Positions 1-10,500 of a stretch of DNA of 64,000 bases are shown here, piece after piece (position 1 is the first letter of the stretch; each line of letters begins with the position of its first letter). The stretch covers positions 204,107,253 to 204,171,252 of the forward strand of contig OV884060.1 of assembly GCA_930367215.1 (NCBI GenBank), given 5' to 3'. The position numbers and the translations under genes were made by a program. The DNA is from Pollenia angustigena. Its lineage: Eukaryota; Arthropoda; Insecta; Diptera; Polleniidae. The notes beneath the pieces are model-generated. The model was not told where the DNA came from, ran no database searches, and saw only the letters and a program-made list of their open reading frames with translations.

Positions 1-272
1 AATCTTTTTCATATAATCCGAAATGTCAATGAATTTGCTTATTTTCATATCACCACTTTCACTTTCCGCATAACAAGTGTATAGACCGGTGTCGCCTTTT
101 GCAGGATTTTGGATGATCAATTGCGTAACACCATCAGAAAGGTTAACGTACTTGTACTTGTTGCCTTCTTCTGGCAACAGAGTATTATCCTTTTGCCAAT
201 AAACTTTTGGTTTGGGATTACCGGAAACTTTGCACTCCAAAGTTATATGGTTTTCATGAGAATGATATGCAT
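1..272 (-). CDS. Strn-Mlck: Stretchin-like exon (runs off window start), Ig domain
   Basis: Not reported as a long ORF because it is cut by the window edge. On the minus strand an acceptor (TTTAG) precedes base 272. The reading continues in phase 1 from the exon ending at 464: the split Gly/Asp codon gives [21 protein letters not shown]. The Ig hallmarks are a B-strand Cys (LEC), a C-strand Trp (VYWQKD) and [11 protein letters not shown] in strand F, so this is a complete I-set core. The first strand of the domain lies in the previous exon. After the Ig the frame is still open at base 1 (ISDYMKKI). In Stretchin-Mlck, further Ig domains and the MLCK kinase lie downstream, but none of that is visible here. 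Confidence 0.8.
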
Positions 273-463
273 CTAAAGTTGAAATGACATTGAAATGATG
301 AAACAAACAAACATAAATTGTGGTGCAAGCAATATGAACTACTATGACTACAGTTAAGGAAATCAATGCATGTGAAACGTACCTGAGCATTACTTATACT
401 GAAGAGACAGATCAAAACACATCAGGCATTATACTAATTATGAACAACACATATAAGACTTAC

Positions 464-2062
464 CTTTAATGCCGACTGTAAATGTAGGAGCTACCAACTC
501 TTCTTTGCCTGTACTATATACAAACAAAGAGCAAGAGGAAACAATTTCATTTTCAGAACCTTTTACCCTCAGTGTATATGTGCCACTTTGTTCCTCGGTA
601 ACGTCAATCAAATTCAACCATGCAATGCCATCTTGCATTGACAGTTTACTCTTGGATCCAAATGCTATGAGATTATCATTGTGGAACCAACGGGCGGTTG
701 CTTCAGGGCCATCAATATTTACCATCCATTTAACGTTGCTGCCCACCTTAACAGTACGATTTGATAGGAAGTTTCTAAAGTAGACGCGTTTCTTTAGGTC
801 CGGTGGTGGTGGGACCTCACGTCTTCTACCACCTTCGTCATCTTCCTCTTTCTTCTTTCGTTTTTTTTCTTTCTCTTCTTCGGTTTCCTCCGTTGGAGGT
901 AATGCTGGTGGCCGGTCTCTGGTCGGAGAGACTGGTTTTCTACGTCTTGGTTCTACAGTAACCATATGTGAGATTTCGGCCTTTCCTTCCCGATTATCTG
1001 CTTGGCACACATATTTACCACTGTCAGCCTTTGTTGGATCCATGATAAACAACTCCACGGTACCATCATCATGTTCAACTGTCTGATATTTCTCACTGGG
1101 TTCTATCTTAACACCATCTTTTACCCAAGTTATAGTAGGAGTAGGCAAGCCGCGGACATGGCAATCTAACTGTACTTCATTTATTTTTCCATGATAGGTA
1201 TCCTTTATATTGCGTGTAAATGTTGGTGGAGCATCGCCTGTACCAGGATCAGAGTAAACCTCAAGCCTACAAAATGTCGAAGCCTCGCCTGTTTCATCCC
1301 GAGCCCAACATTTATATTCACCAGAATCATCTAAAGCAGCCGATGGTATTTCCAAAGTACAAAGGCCCTCCACATGGCGACCTTTGATCTTTTGACTATT
1401 TTGAATTTGTTCATCATTTTTGAACCACTTAACCTGGGGTTCTTTTGCCTCTAAGAAACATGATATTTTCACTTTAGATCCTTCGGCTACAACTCGGTCC
1501 CTAACGGCGGTGGCAAAATGTATCCCAATAACTTTTTCACGTTTCTTTAAGCTGCTAGTTTCAGAACCAGTATCAGTAGCATATGCCGAAGAGGAGGCGG
1601 CTTCAGCATCTTCATCATCCTTCTTTGGTTTACGTACACGTTTTTTTCCTTTGCTGCCCTCATCCTCCTCTGCTTCGGCAGGCTCTACATCGGCAGGCTT
1701 TGCCTTGGCAGCTGCCTGTGGTTTTTCTGCCTCAGCATGTTTTGCTTTTAATAAGCTCTTATCAGCATGGAAAACACCGTGTATGTTGTCGGCGATATGA
1801 TGTTCCTTACCCCTGAATAACACGTTATGTATAACTTCTGATTTACCAGCACTGTTCTCTGCCCTAACGATATACTTTCCACTATCCTTATCGCTGGGAC
1901 TGTCAATAACTAGTTCACAGTTTCCATCAACGTGTTGGAAAATATGGAATCTACCACTATTTTCTATTTCAATATTATCCTTGAGCCACTGGACTTGTGG
2001 CATGGGCACACCGCGAATACCAGTCTCCAAAATCAATTCATTCGAATTCAAATGATAGGTAT
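464..2062 (-). CDS. Strn-Mlck: Stretchin-like exon with four Ig domains
   Basis: 533-codon phase-1/phase-1 exon. The acceptor CAG lies just above 2062 and the donor GTAAGT follows 464. In order it holds: (1) an Ig whose strand A is in the previous exon (VQWLKD, DSGKYIVRAENSAG; the strand-F Cys is replaced by Val); (2) a K/E/A-rich charged linker; (3) an Ig with CFLEAKEPQVKWFKND and DSGEYKCWARDETG; (4) a closely following Ig with LDCHVRGLPTPTITWVKD and DSGKYVCQADNREG; (5) a linker rich in Arg, Pro, Glu and Lys; (6) an Ig lacking both canonical Cys residues (KWMVNIDGPEATARWFHND, QSGTYTLRVKG); and (7) strand A of the next Ig (APTFTVGIKG). Ig pairs alternating short and long linkers match what is described for the fly flight-muscle isoform Stretchin-klp, a thick-filament-associated protein. 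The gene name is inference from family resemblance; the Ig content is certain. Confidence 0.85.
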
Positions 2063-2216
2063 CTGTTAAGCGAAACACAAATTAAATAGAAAAGACAATT
2101 AAAAATTATTGCATAATTAATTTCATTTGGATTTCAATTAATGTTACACAATAAAATAAAAATAAAAGATTGTTATTTTATTCGCTCTCTCCAATATATT
2201 TTTTGCTTTCGCTCAC

Positions 2217-2984
2217 CTTTAATGGGACGCACGAAAACAGGTTCAACATCAGAAGAAACACTTGGAGAATAAACATATAGTTGACACGATGCAGTAATTT
2301 TGCAATATTCGTTTTGAGCTGTTAGAGCGTAAACACCAGAATCCTCTGGCTCGCAATTCAAGAATTCCAAACAAGCCATACCTTCACGACTCATGTTACG
2401 TAAGCGAGGACCAAAGGTAATACTCTGGTCATTCTTTGTCCACTTCATTGCGGGATTTGGACCATCTACTACACACTGTAATTTCACCTTTGAACCAACG
2501 GCCACATAACGGTTTGATAAATATGTAGTGAAATACAATTGTTGCTTAAGAGGTATATCTGGTAACCGGCTTCGTCTCTCATAGCCAATATCGCCTTCCT
2601 CGTCCTTTTTCTTTGATTTTGGTGGCCTGCCAGCCTTATCGCCACCAGCGCCGGAGCCTCCCTGCTTACTGCCTGCGTCCGAATCACTCATAACGCCAGA
2701 TAAACCACTAGAGCGTCTAGACCCCTGGTGTGCATCTACAACAACAGAATGCGAAGTTTGTTGGGTGCCTAGTTTATTCTGTGCGACGCAAGTATAGTTG
2801 CCACTATCATTCGTTGTCGGCTTGTTAATGATTAGCTCGCAAATACCATCTAAATGTTCAATTTGCACAACGCGATCATCAAGTACAACGGGTATTTGGT
2901 CTTTTATCCAAGTAATTGCTGGTCGTGGATTGCCACGTACCTTAGTGGCGAGAATTAAATCGTTTTGAGAAGAGTGATAAACAT
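2217..2984 (-). CDS. Strn-Mlck: Stretchin-like exon with two Ig domains
   Basis: 256-codon phase-1/phase-1 exon. The acceptor ATCAG lies above 2984 and the donor GTGAGC follows 2217. It begins with the body of an Ig started in the exon before (NDLILATKVRGNPRPAITWIKD, DSGNYTCVAQNKLG). A low-complexity Ser/Gly/Lys linker follows (SGLSGVMSDSDAGSKQGG, PPKSKKKDEEGD). Next comes a second Ig (VGSKVKLQCVVDGPNPAMKWTKND, DSGVYALTAQNEYCK; the strand-F Cys is missing, as in several other Igs here). It closes with strand A of the next Ig (VEPVFVRPIKG). The same modular cut recurs in every neighbouring exon, so exons can be skipped without a frame change. Confidence 0.85.
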
Positions 2985-3333
2985 CTGATGAGATAGATAG
3001 ATAACATTTAAATCAAAAATAAAAGGAAACTGTAACATTATTTTTGGCAACAGACAAATAAATTTTCAACAATGACACCGAACTGCAAAATACAAGATTT
3101 TTATGTACACACACACATACACACAATGCGACTGCAAATTCAATTGCAAGCAGTTGCAAAAAGATCAAACGATCTTGTTGTTTTGTTTTCATTAAATGAC
3201 AATACTGATCGATCGATCGATCGTTTCTCTATTAGAATGTTAAAATATCGCCAATTTTGTTCAAGTATATGTACAACAAATTTAGTAAGTAAGTATTTTG
3301 TCGATTCACATATAATGACACAAATAACAATAC

Positions 3334-4116
3334 CTCGTAGTGGTAGTGCGAAAATGGGTTCATGCTCGTCGCCTTCGGTTTGCGAAGAATATACCTTGAA
3401 ATAGCAAGATGTCTCTATTTCACTAAATTCATTTTTGGCAACACATTTATAGACACCAGAATGTTCCGAAGTGACATCTATTAATTCTATTATTGCCTTA
3501 TCAGCTTCTGTGCGATTTTTTACTTTTTCACTATAAGTAACCCACTTATCATCCTTCATCCATCTACATGCTGGATCTGGACCAATGACCGTAACCACTA
3601 GCTTAACAGTGGAACCCTCCATAGCCATGCGGTCACGTAACTGTGTGGCAAATTGCAACTTTTGTCTTGCAGAGACTAAAGTTTCTGGAGAGGTTCTTGT
3701 TCTGGATCTACCTTCTGAGACTGCAGAGACTGCAGCTCTCTTCTTGTCGGATTCCCCTTTTGATTTCATAGCGTCTTCCATTGCAATCTTTGCCTTTTCT
3801 TCTGTATCCCTTTGAATATGACCCCTCGCATGGAAAATGCCATGAACATGATAATGTCTATTCTTTGCGACCTCAACGGCATGACTAGTTATAGCTTCTC
3901 CGCTTGAATTAATAGCTTTGCAGGTGTACAGACCACTATCTTTATTATTAGGTTTATATATCAAGAGTTTACAAACACCATGAGCTTCTTCTAGTTTTGT
4001 GAACTTTACATTTGGTTTTATTTCGAACGCTCCCCTCCACCAAGATACAATCGGTCTGGGCACACCATGAACATGAACCTCAATTGTCAATTCATCGTCT
4101 CGTAAGTGATAATATT
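3334..4116 (-). CDS. Strn-Mlck: Stretchin-like exon with two Ig domains; shared by both inferred isoforms
   Basis: 261-codon phase-1/phase-1 exon. The acceptor TTACAG lies above 4116 and the donor GTATTG follows 3334. It opens EYYHLRDDELTIEVHVHG, which completes an Ig begun upstream, either by exon 5903-4202 (SFRLVRG) or by the giant exon ending at 7594 (PIFTRNIRG). The Ig core is VSWWRGAFEIKP and DSGLYTCKAINSSGEA. A basic/acidic linker of about 70 residues follows, including the YHVHGIFHARGH segment that recurs as HGVFHADK in the exon at 464-2062. A second Ig then has VTVIGPDPACRWMKDD and HSGVYKCVAKNEFSE. Because both upstream exons fit in phase and in strand register, this is the natural first common exon of the long and short transcripts. 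Confidence 0.85.
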
Positions 4117-4201
4117 CTGTAATTTATAAGAGCCAAAAATAATTATGTATGTAAATTCATACAGTTCAACTATTGAATTGTTGCAAAACTAAGCTATATA
4201 C

Positions 4202-5903
4202 CTCTGACTAATCTGAAAGATGGTGGTGCTGGTTGATCTTTGAAAACTTCATAGATTGTAACATAACATGAAGAAGTTACTTCATCATTTACGTTCGCAA
4301 TAACGCAAGAGTATTCACCAGAGTCCAAAATGGTCGTATTTAATACTTCTAAAGCTAAAATATTATTGTTGTTTATAATACGATGAGTATTATCTCTTTC
4401 TAATTGTCGTCCGTCCTTGAACCATTTAACCGAAAGTTCTGGACCGCCAACAGCACAAGATAATCGCACACTTTTTCCAGCCTCGACTATGCGATCGGAT
4501 AAGAAAACAACGAAATGTGGCAACCGCCTCTGGTCACGTAAACGTTGCCATTCGGCATCACGCTGCTTTTCACTTTTTCTTACAGCCAAGCTATACTTGC
4601 GCATTTGCTGCATGAATTCTTCACCTTCTTCTTCGGCTATTTTTTTCCAGCGCTCTTCATCGTCTGGATCAGGTCGTGTAAATCCTTCAGAAGCGCTGCT
4701 GCTTCGTCTAGTGTCAGCTGGCAACTCTGAAACTTCGTCTAGTTCCTCATCATTTTCATCAATTCTCGACTCTTCGTCATACCTAGATTCTTCATATCGA
4801 GAGCTGGCGTCATCGAATTCTGTAACTGTTACATCATCGCCTTCGCCTTCAAAATCCTCTTCGCCAGCCTCTTCTGCAGCTTCAGCTTCCTCTTGAGCAC
4901 GTCGTTCAGCCTCCTCACGTTCCCGTTCTTCTTGCTCAGCCTTTAATCGTTTTTGCCGTTCTTCAAAGGTTTCAACGGGTTTCTTTGCAGCCTGTTTAGC
5001 TGCTTCCTCTTCAGCAGCCTTGGCAGCAGCTTTAGCCTGCTCTTCCATTTGTAATGCCAATTTGCTCTTCTTTGGCGGTGGCTTTGGGGCGGGTTGTTGT
5101 TTATCTTCAAACATTTTTTTGCTTGCCTTCTGGCCGCCACCCATTTCAAGTTTTAATGATAACTTGGGACTAGGAGATTTCTCTTTTTTGTCCTTCTTTT
5201 TAGCAGCTCCCTTCTTTTTACCTTTCTTACTAGGCTCATCAATTTCATCCTGTTCAACACTTTCCTCACGATCGTAGTCCCCTTCATTTTCTTGACCTTC
5301 CGTACTACCGGAAGGACTTCCATCTTTTTCTGCGGATCTCCGTGGAGTTCGCCCTTTTTTGCTCCCCTTGGGTTTCTTTTTCGGCTTAACTACTTCCTCA
5401 ATGATTTCCTCCTCTTCTTCATACTCCTCATATTCTTCAACTACATAGATAACCTCAACATTAGAAACATCCATAACAGCTGCACGATCAATAACGGAAA
5501 GATCAGAGGTTATGTAACGCACAGGTTTTTGTGCTTCTAAGGGCTCGGAAATATCCATAACTAAAGCACGATCAAACACTGCTGTGTTGCATGTTAACAG
5601 AGTTTTTAAGTCCCTGCCTAGTTCGAACGGGGTTTTTTCCTTTTCTTCCCTTTTTAAGAAGGGAGTGATGCTACGCCATGTTGAGGGAGTTGCACTACGT
5701 CTTGTCATATACAAGGTAAAGGGAGTTTGAGAACGACCACGAATCGGTGTAGCACTTCGTCCACGCAAACTTCCTGGAGTAGGTGATTTTAATTTACGTT
5801 TCTTTTGGGCCGGCACCTGCAAATTATCCTGTACAGGTGTGGCCTCTGGTTCTTCCGAGCCACGAGCATCAGCTGCCGAGGTTTCACCTTCTGTTTCACC
5901 CAT
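4202..5903 (-). CDS. Strn-Mlck: Alternative first coding exon of a Stretchin-klp-like isoform
   Basis: Starts at ATG 5903 (A at -3, G at +4). No other ATG lies between it and the inferred start site at 6142. It encodes 567 residues and ends at donor GTATAT. The N-terminus is disordered and basic with repeated R-S/G-x-T-P phosphosite-like motifs (GRSATP, GRSQTP, RRSATP, WRSITP). A duplicated motif FDRALVMDIS / IDRAAVMDVS follows, then an acidic run (EEYEEYEEEEEIIEEVV) and a Lys-rich KKPKGSKKGR tract. Next is a long charged, probably helical stretch of E/A/K/R (about residues 285-370). One Ig closes the exon (VRLSCAVGGPELSVKWFKDG, DSGEYSCVIANVNDE), followed by strand A of the next Ig (SFRLVRG). 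An in-phase AG exists 14 bases upstream at 5917, but with a poor pyrimidine tract. I therefore favour a promoter-specific first exon. Assignment to the klp type is inference from position and Ig layout. Confidence 0.75.
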
Positions 5904-6146
5904 CGTTATAGGTAGACACCCTTTAAATAAAGGATTTCGAGGTCACACAACTTATATTTTATAAATATATCGAGAGATTGTTCGATTTTGTTTTTTTTCA
6001 AGTTATTTTTCCGTTTTCGTTTCGGTTCTTATTAAGCACAATTCGTAAAATTTGAAATTTTTATATGATTACGTATTAAGGACGTGATCGGCGATCGGTC
6101 CGTTCGTAGCGACGTGTTTGATTCGAATGTTCCGAACGAACTGAAA
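5904..6146 (-). promoter_or_regulatory. Inferred core promoter (Inr + MTE) and 5' UTR of the short isoform
   Basis: On the minus strand TTTCAGTTCG contains a perfect insect initiator (TCAGTT) with A+1 at 6142. At exactly +18 to +27 (6125-6116) lies CGAATCAAAC, matching 8 of 10 positions of the fly MTE consensus CSARCSSAAC. No TATA box is obvious at -30. The 239 bases from 6142 to the ATG at 5903 hold no ATG. The stretch 6070-6150 is strikingly CpG-rich compared with its surroundings. The motif matches are direct; use as a start site is inferred. Confidence 0.5.
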
Positions 6147-7593
6147 CAACCGTACGTTTCGAAAATTAAATTTCAAATGATTAGCGAAACAGTTGATAAA
6201 TTTTTGTTCTAATTGCATTGCCTGCCAAGAATCTATAATTAATTTATTGTCATGGACTCGGCAACGATTTATCAAACTTAATTTTTTTACTTTTACGTGA
6301 AGGTAAATTTTATTTTTTTTTTTTTTTTTAATTTTTAAGAACTTTTAAAATAAACCGCAATCAAATACGAATAGTTTTCTCAAAAAAAAAAAAACACTCA
6401 CACGAGAAAACTATTAAAAAATAAACTTGACCTTAGAATATTTAAAAAAAAAAATAAGTAAAAAGTAATAACTTTAAAAATTTTATAAAAAAAACCAAAA
6501 CACCTTCCTACCTGTATTGAATCCTTGGGAATTGAGAAAACATTTAACTTTTCTAGCTCGGAATCTTCATGTTAGTTTGTATTTTGTACTTACACAAATG
6601 TATTGTTGAACAAGTAATTTAGTATAGTCGGTCAAGCCCGATTATATGATACCCTACACCATAGTATTTAAAAACAAAGTTTCGAGAGGGATCTTTCTAT
6701 ATTTTAAATTTCATTAAAATCTGTTTGTAAGTTTTGGAGAGGCATAAATTGCCCCATATCTCCCCTAGTGGTCCTATTTTTTAAAAAATTATTAGCTTAT
6801 GTGTCCATATACATAATTATTAATCTATCTATGTTTTAAATTACATTTAATTTGCTTTGATAGTTTCTGAGAGGCAGAAATTGCCCCCTATCTTCTCTCG
6901 TGGTCCTATTTTTTTTAAGTGCATCGCTTATGTGTCCATATATTTTATATTTATTAAAATTGTTTTAATACAAAGAGCCTATTCCGGAAAGCAGTTTGTA
7001 TGCGGGTTAAATGAAGTTATGCACCGATTCACCCAATAGGCTTGGCCATTGTGCGAATTAGAACCTGTGTACTAAATTTCATAAAATTATCTTCAAAGTT
7101 GCGACCTGTACTTTGCGCACAAGGTTACATGGACAGCCAGCCGGACGGACATCGTTAGATCGACTCAGAAAGTAATGTTCAGTCGATCGGTATACTTTAA
7201 GGTGGGTCTAAAATTAATATTTTAAGGTGTTTCACACATCAGCACAAACGCATAATACCCTCTCTACTATTGTGGTGTGGGTACAAAAATTCGAAAAAAT
7301 AAAAGAAATAAAAATCAAACGGGTTTTCTGGCAAAAATAGTGTGGTTAGTAATTTCCTATTTATCTTAAAATAATTAAATAAAACTATTAATATCATTCA
7401 AATAAACACACTAATCAATCTTAAATCACTAATTTATGTATGCACTACCGATACCCTACAACAACTGCGAGTATTGAGTGCAAGCTTTCCTCTGATTAGT
7501 TTAATATTAGCATTCATTCGAATTTTTTGTAGGGCATCAATGAATTTAATTGATAAAAGAAACTAAAATAAACAAATAAATCGATCAACATAC
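6147..7593 (-). other. Intron / promoter-upstream sequence between the giant exon and the short-isoform promoter
   Basis: AT-rich with poly-A/T runs at 6300-6480. It contains the dispersed repeat copy at 6609-7287, listed separately. The donor GTATGT of the giant exon lies at 7593. No coding exon was seen in this stretch. Confidence 0.6.
6609..7287 (-). repeat. Dispersed repeat family R1, copy 1
   Basis: Starts ACAAGTAA..GTATAGTCGG and ends TGTGGTGTGGGTAC. It is the reverse complement of the copies at 44621-45326 and 56174-56853. The copies share a 'tagtcggtcaagcccga' end, the 'cactattgtggtgtgggta' end, and internal units of about 120-126 bp built on 'gaggcagaaattgccccct' and 'aaaacatagatagatcca'. 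No ORF is seen. The class is unknown; it is a common repeat style in fly introns. Confidence 0.7.
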
Positions 7594-10500
7594 CTCTGAT
7601 ATTACGAGTGAATATTGGCGGGGTGCCATATTTATTTGTGGGAATATCATACAGTGTCACGAGGCAACTAGTTTCCACTTCACCATTTCTATTAGCGGCA
7701 ACACATCTGTAAACCGCTGCATCATACATATCGGCTGATTTTATTTCTAAGCTAGATAAGCCATCCCTTTGCGTAACTTTGTATTTAGAACTGTTTTCAA
7801 TGGGAATGTTTTCTTTGAACCAGTTAACTTCTAAGTCATTGCCTGATATGCCGCAAGTCAACTTTATATCACTTCCCACTGGTGTATTACGGTTGGTAAG
7901 TTTTATATCAACACAAGGCATACGTTTAGCATTTCGTTGTTCTTTAAGATCCATATATTCTTTCGATATTTTGGTTTTATCAAACTGTGGTTCTATGTCG
8001 TGTTTTTTATCTGTAAATGTTTCTGGCGCAACATCACTAATTAGCTTCTTTTCTCCTAATTTCTCAGCCTTAATTTTCTTTGCATCCTCGACTTGATTTT
8101 CTTCTGATTTTTCTGTCATAACCTCCTTCTTTCCTGTTAGCGCGTCTGCCTTCTTTTCCTCAAGCTTCTCAATATTAAATTCTGATATATCGGCCTTTTC
8201 TTCGGATGTCTTAGTTTCTTTTGCTTTATTTGCTTCCGTTTCTAGTTTAAGTTCGGCCAATCCTTCCGTTTTATCTTTAGAAATTTCTTTTCTAGCCTCT
8301 TCATTATTTGCTTTAGCTTTCTTTGCTTTTGTTTTTAATTTCTTATCTTTAACCATTTCAGATATTTTAGTCTCGTCAATCATTAACGTTACATCCTTTT
8401 CTTTAACCTTTTTATCTTCAGTTTCAGATATTTCAGGAGTTTGTTCTGTAGATTTGACAACCTTTTCTGCGGCCTTTATTTCTGCAACATCTAGTTTCTC
8501 ATTCCTAACTTCTTTTTCTTTTGTTTTTTCTTCTTCAATATCTAGTTTGATTTCAACGATCTTCTCGGCCGTAACTTCAGAGATTGCAGCTTTATCTCTA
8601 GAAGTCTTAATATCCTTTTCTATTTCCTTCTTTTCTTCAGTGTCTAATTTCTTCTCTTCGATCTTCTCGGCCGTAACTTCAGAGATTGCAGCTTTTTCTT
8701 TAGGAGTCGTAATATCTTTTTCTATTGCCTTCTTTTCTGCAGTGTCTAATTTCCCTTCATCGATCTTCTTGGCCGTAACTTCAGAGATTGCAGCTATTTC
8801 TTTAGGAGTCGTAATATCCTTTTCAGTGGCCTTCTTTTCTGCAGTGTCTAACTTCTTTTCTTCGATCTTCTCGACCGTAACTTCAGAGATTGCAGCTTTT
8901 TCTTTAGGAGTCGTAATATCCTTTTCTATGGCCTTCTTTTCTGCAGTGTCTAATTTCCTTTCTTCGAACTTTTCGGCAGTAGCTTCAGAGATTGCATCTT
9001 TTTCTTTGGGAGTGGTAATACCTTTTTCTATGGCCTTCTTAGCTCCAGCGTCTAATTTTTTTTCTTCGGTCTTCTCGGACGTAACTTCAGCGATTGCAGC
9101 TTCTTCTTTAGGAGACGTAATATCCTTTTCTATGGCCTTCTTTTCTGCAGTGTCTAATTTCTTTTCTTCGATCTTCTCGGCCGTAACTTCAGAGATTGCA
9201 GCTTTTTCTTTAGGAGTCGTAACATCTTTTTCTATTGCCTTCTTTTCTGCAGTGTCTAACTTCCTTTCTTCGATCTTCTCGGCCGTAACTTCAGAGATTG
9301 CAGCTTTTTCTTTTGGAGTCGTAATATCCTTTTCTATGGCCTTTTTTTCTGCAGTGTCTAATTTCTTTTCTTCGATCTTCTCGACCTTAACTTCAGAGAT
9401 TGCAGCTTTTTCTTTAGGAGTCGTAATATCTTTTTCTATTGCCTTCTTTTCTGCAGTGTCTAATTTCTTCTCTTCGATATTCTCGGCCGTAACTTCAGAG
9501 ATTGCAGCTTTTTCTTTAGGAGTCGTAATATCTTTTTCTATTGCCTTCTTTTCTGCAGTGTCTAATTTCTTCTCTTCGATATTCTCGGCCGTTACTTCAG
9601 AGATTGCAGCTTTTTCTTTTGGAGCCGTAATATCTTTTTCTATTGCCTTCTTTTCTGCAGTGTCTAATTTGCTTTCTTCGATCTTCTCGACCTTAACTTC
9701 AGAGATTGCAGCTTTTTCTTTAGGAGTCGTAATATCTTTTTCTATTGCCTTCTTTTCTGCAGTGTCTAATTTCTTCTCTTCGATATTCTCGGCCGTTACT
9801 TTAGAGATTGCAGCTTTTTCTTTAGGAGCCGTAATATCCTTTTCTATGGCCTTCTTTTCTGCAGTGTCTAATTTCTTTTCTTCGATCTTTTCGGCCGTAA
9901 CTTCAGAGATTGCAGCTTTTTCTTTAGGAGTCGTAATAACTTTTTCTATTGCCTTCTTTTCTGCTGTGTCTAATTTCCTTTCTCCGATCTTCTCGGACGT
10001 AACTTCAGAGAATGCAGCCTTTTCTTTATGAGACGTAATATCCTTTTCTACGGCCTTCTTTTCTGCAGTGTCTAATTTCTTCTCTTCGATCTTCTCGGCC
10101 GTAACTTCAGAGATTGCAGCTTTTTTTTTAGGAGTCATAATATCTTTTTCTATTGCCTTCTTTTCTGCAGTGTCTAATTTCTTTTCCTCGATCTTCTCGG
10201 CCGTTACTTCGGAGATTTCAGCTTTTTCTTTAGGAGTCGTAATATCCTTTTCAATGGCCTTCTTTTCTGCAGTGTCTAATTTCTTTTCCTCGATCTTCTC
10301 GGCCGTAACTTCAGAGATTGCAGCCTTTTCTTTAGAAGTCGTAATATCCTTTTCTATTGCCTTCTTTTCTGCAGTGTCTAATTCCTTTCCTTCGATCTTC
10401 TCTGCCGTGACTTCAGAGATTGCAGCTTTTTCTTTAGGAGTCGTAATATCCATTTCTGTGGCCTTCTTTTCTGCAGTGTCTAATTCCTTTTCTTCGATCT

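Noticed and set aside
469..1800. Plus-strand open frames opposite the Ig exons (for example 469-783, 1420-1800)
   Set aside because: The minus strand carries clear Ig motifs with splice sites; the plus frames are shadows.
5904..5917. Internal acceptor joining the giant exon to the klp-type exon
   Set aside because: In phase (TTTAAAG then GG) but with a weak pyrimidine tract. It would leave strand A of an Ig unpaired, whereas skipping to 4116 completes the domain.
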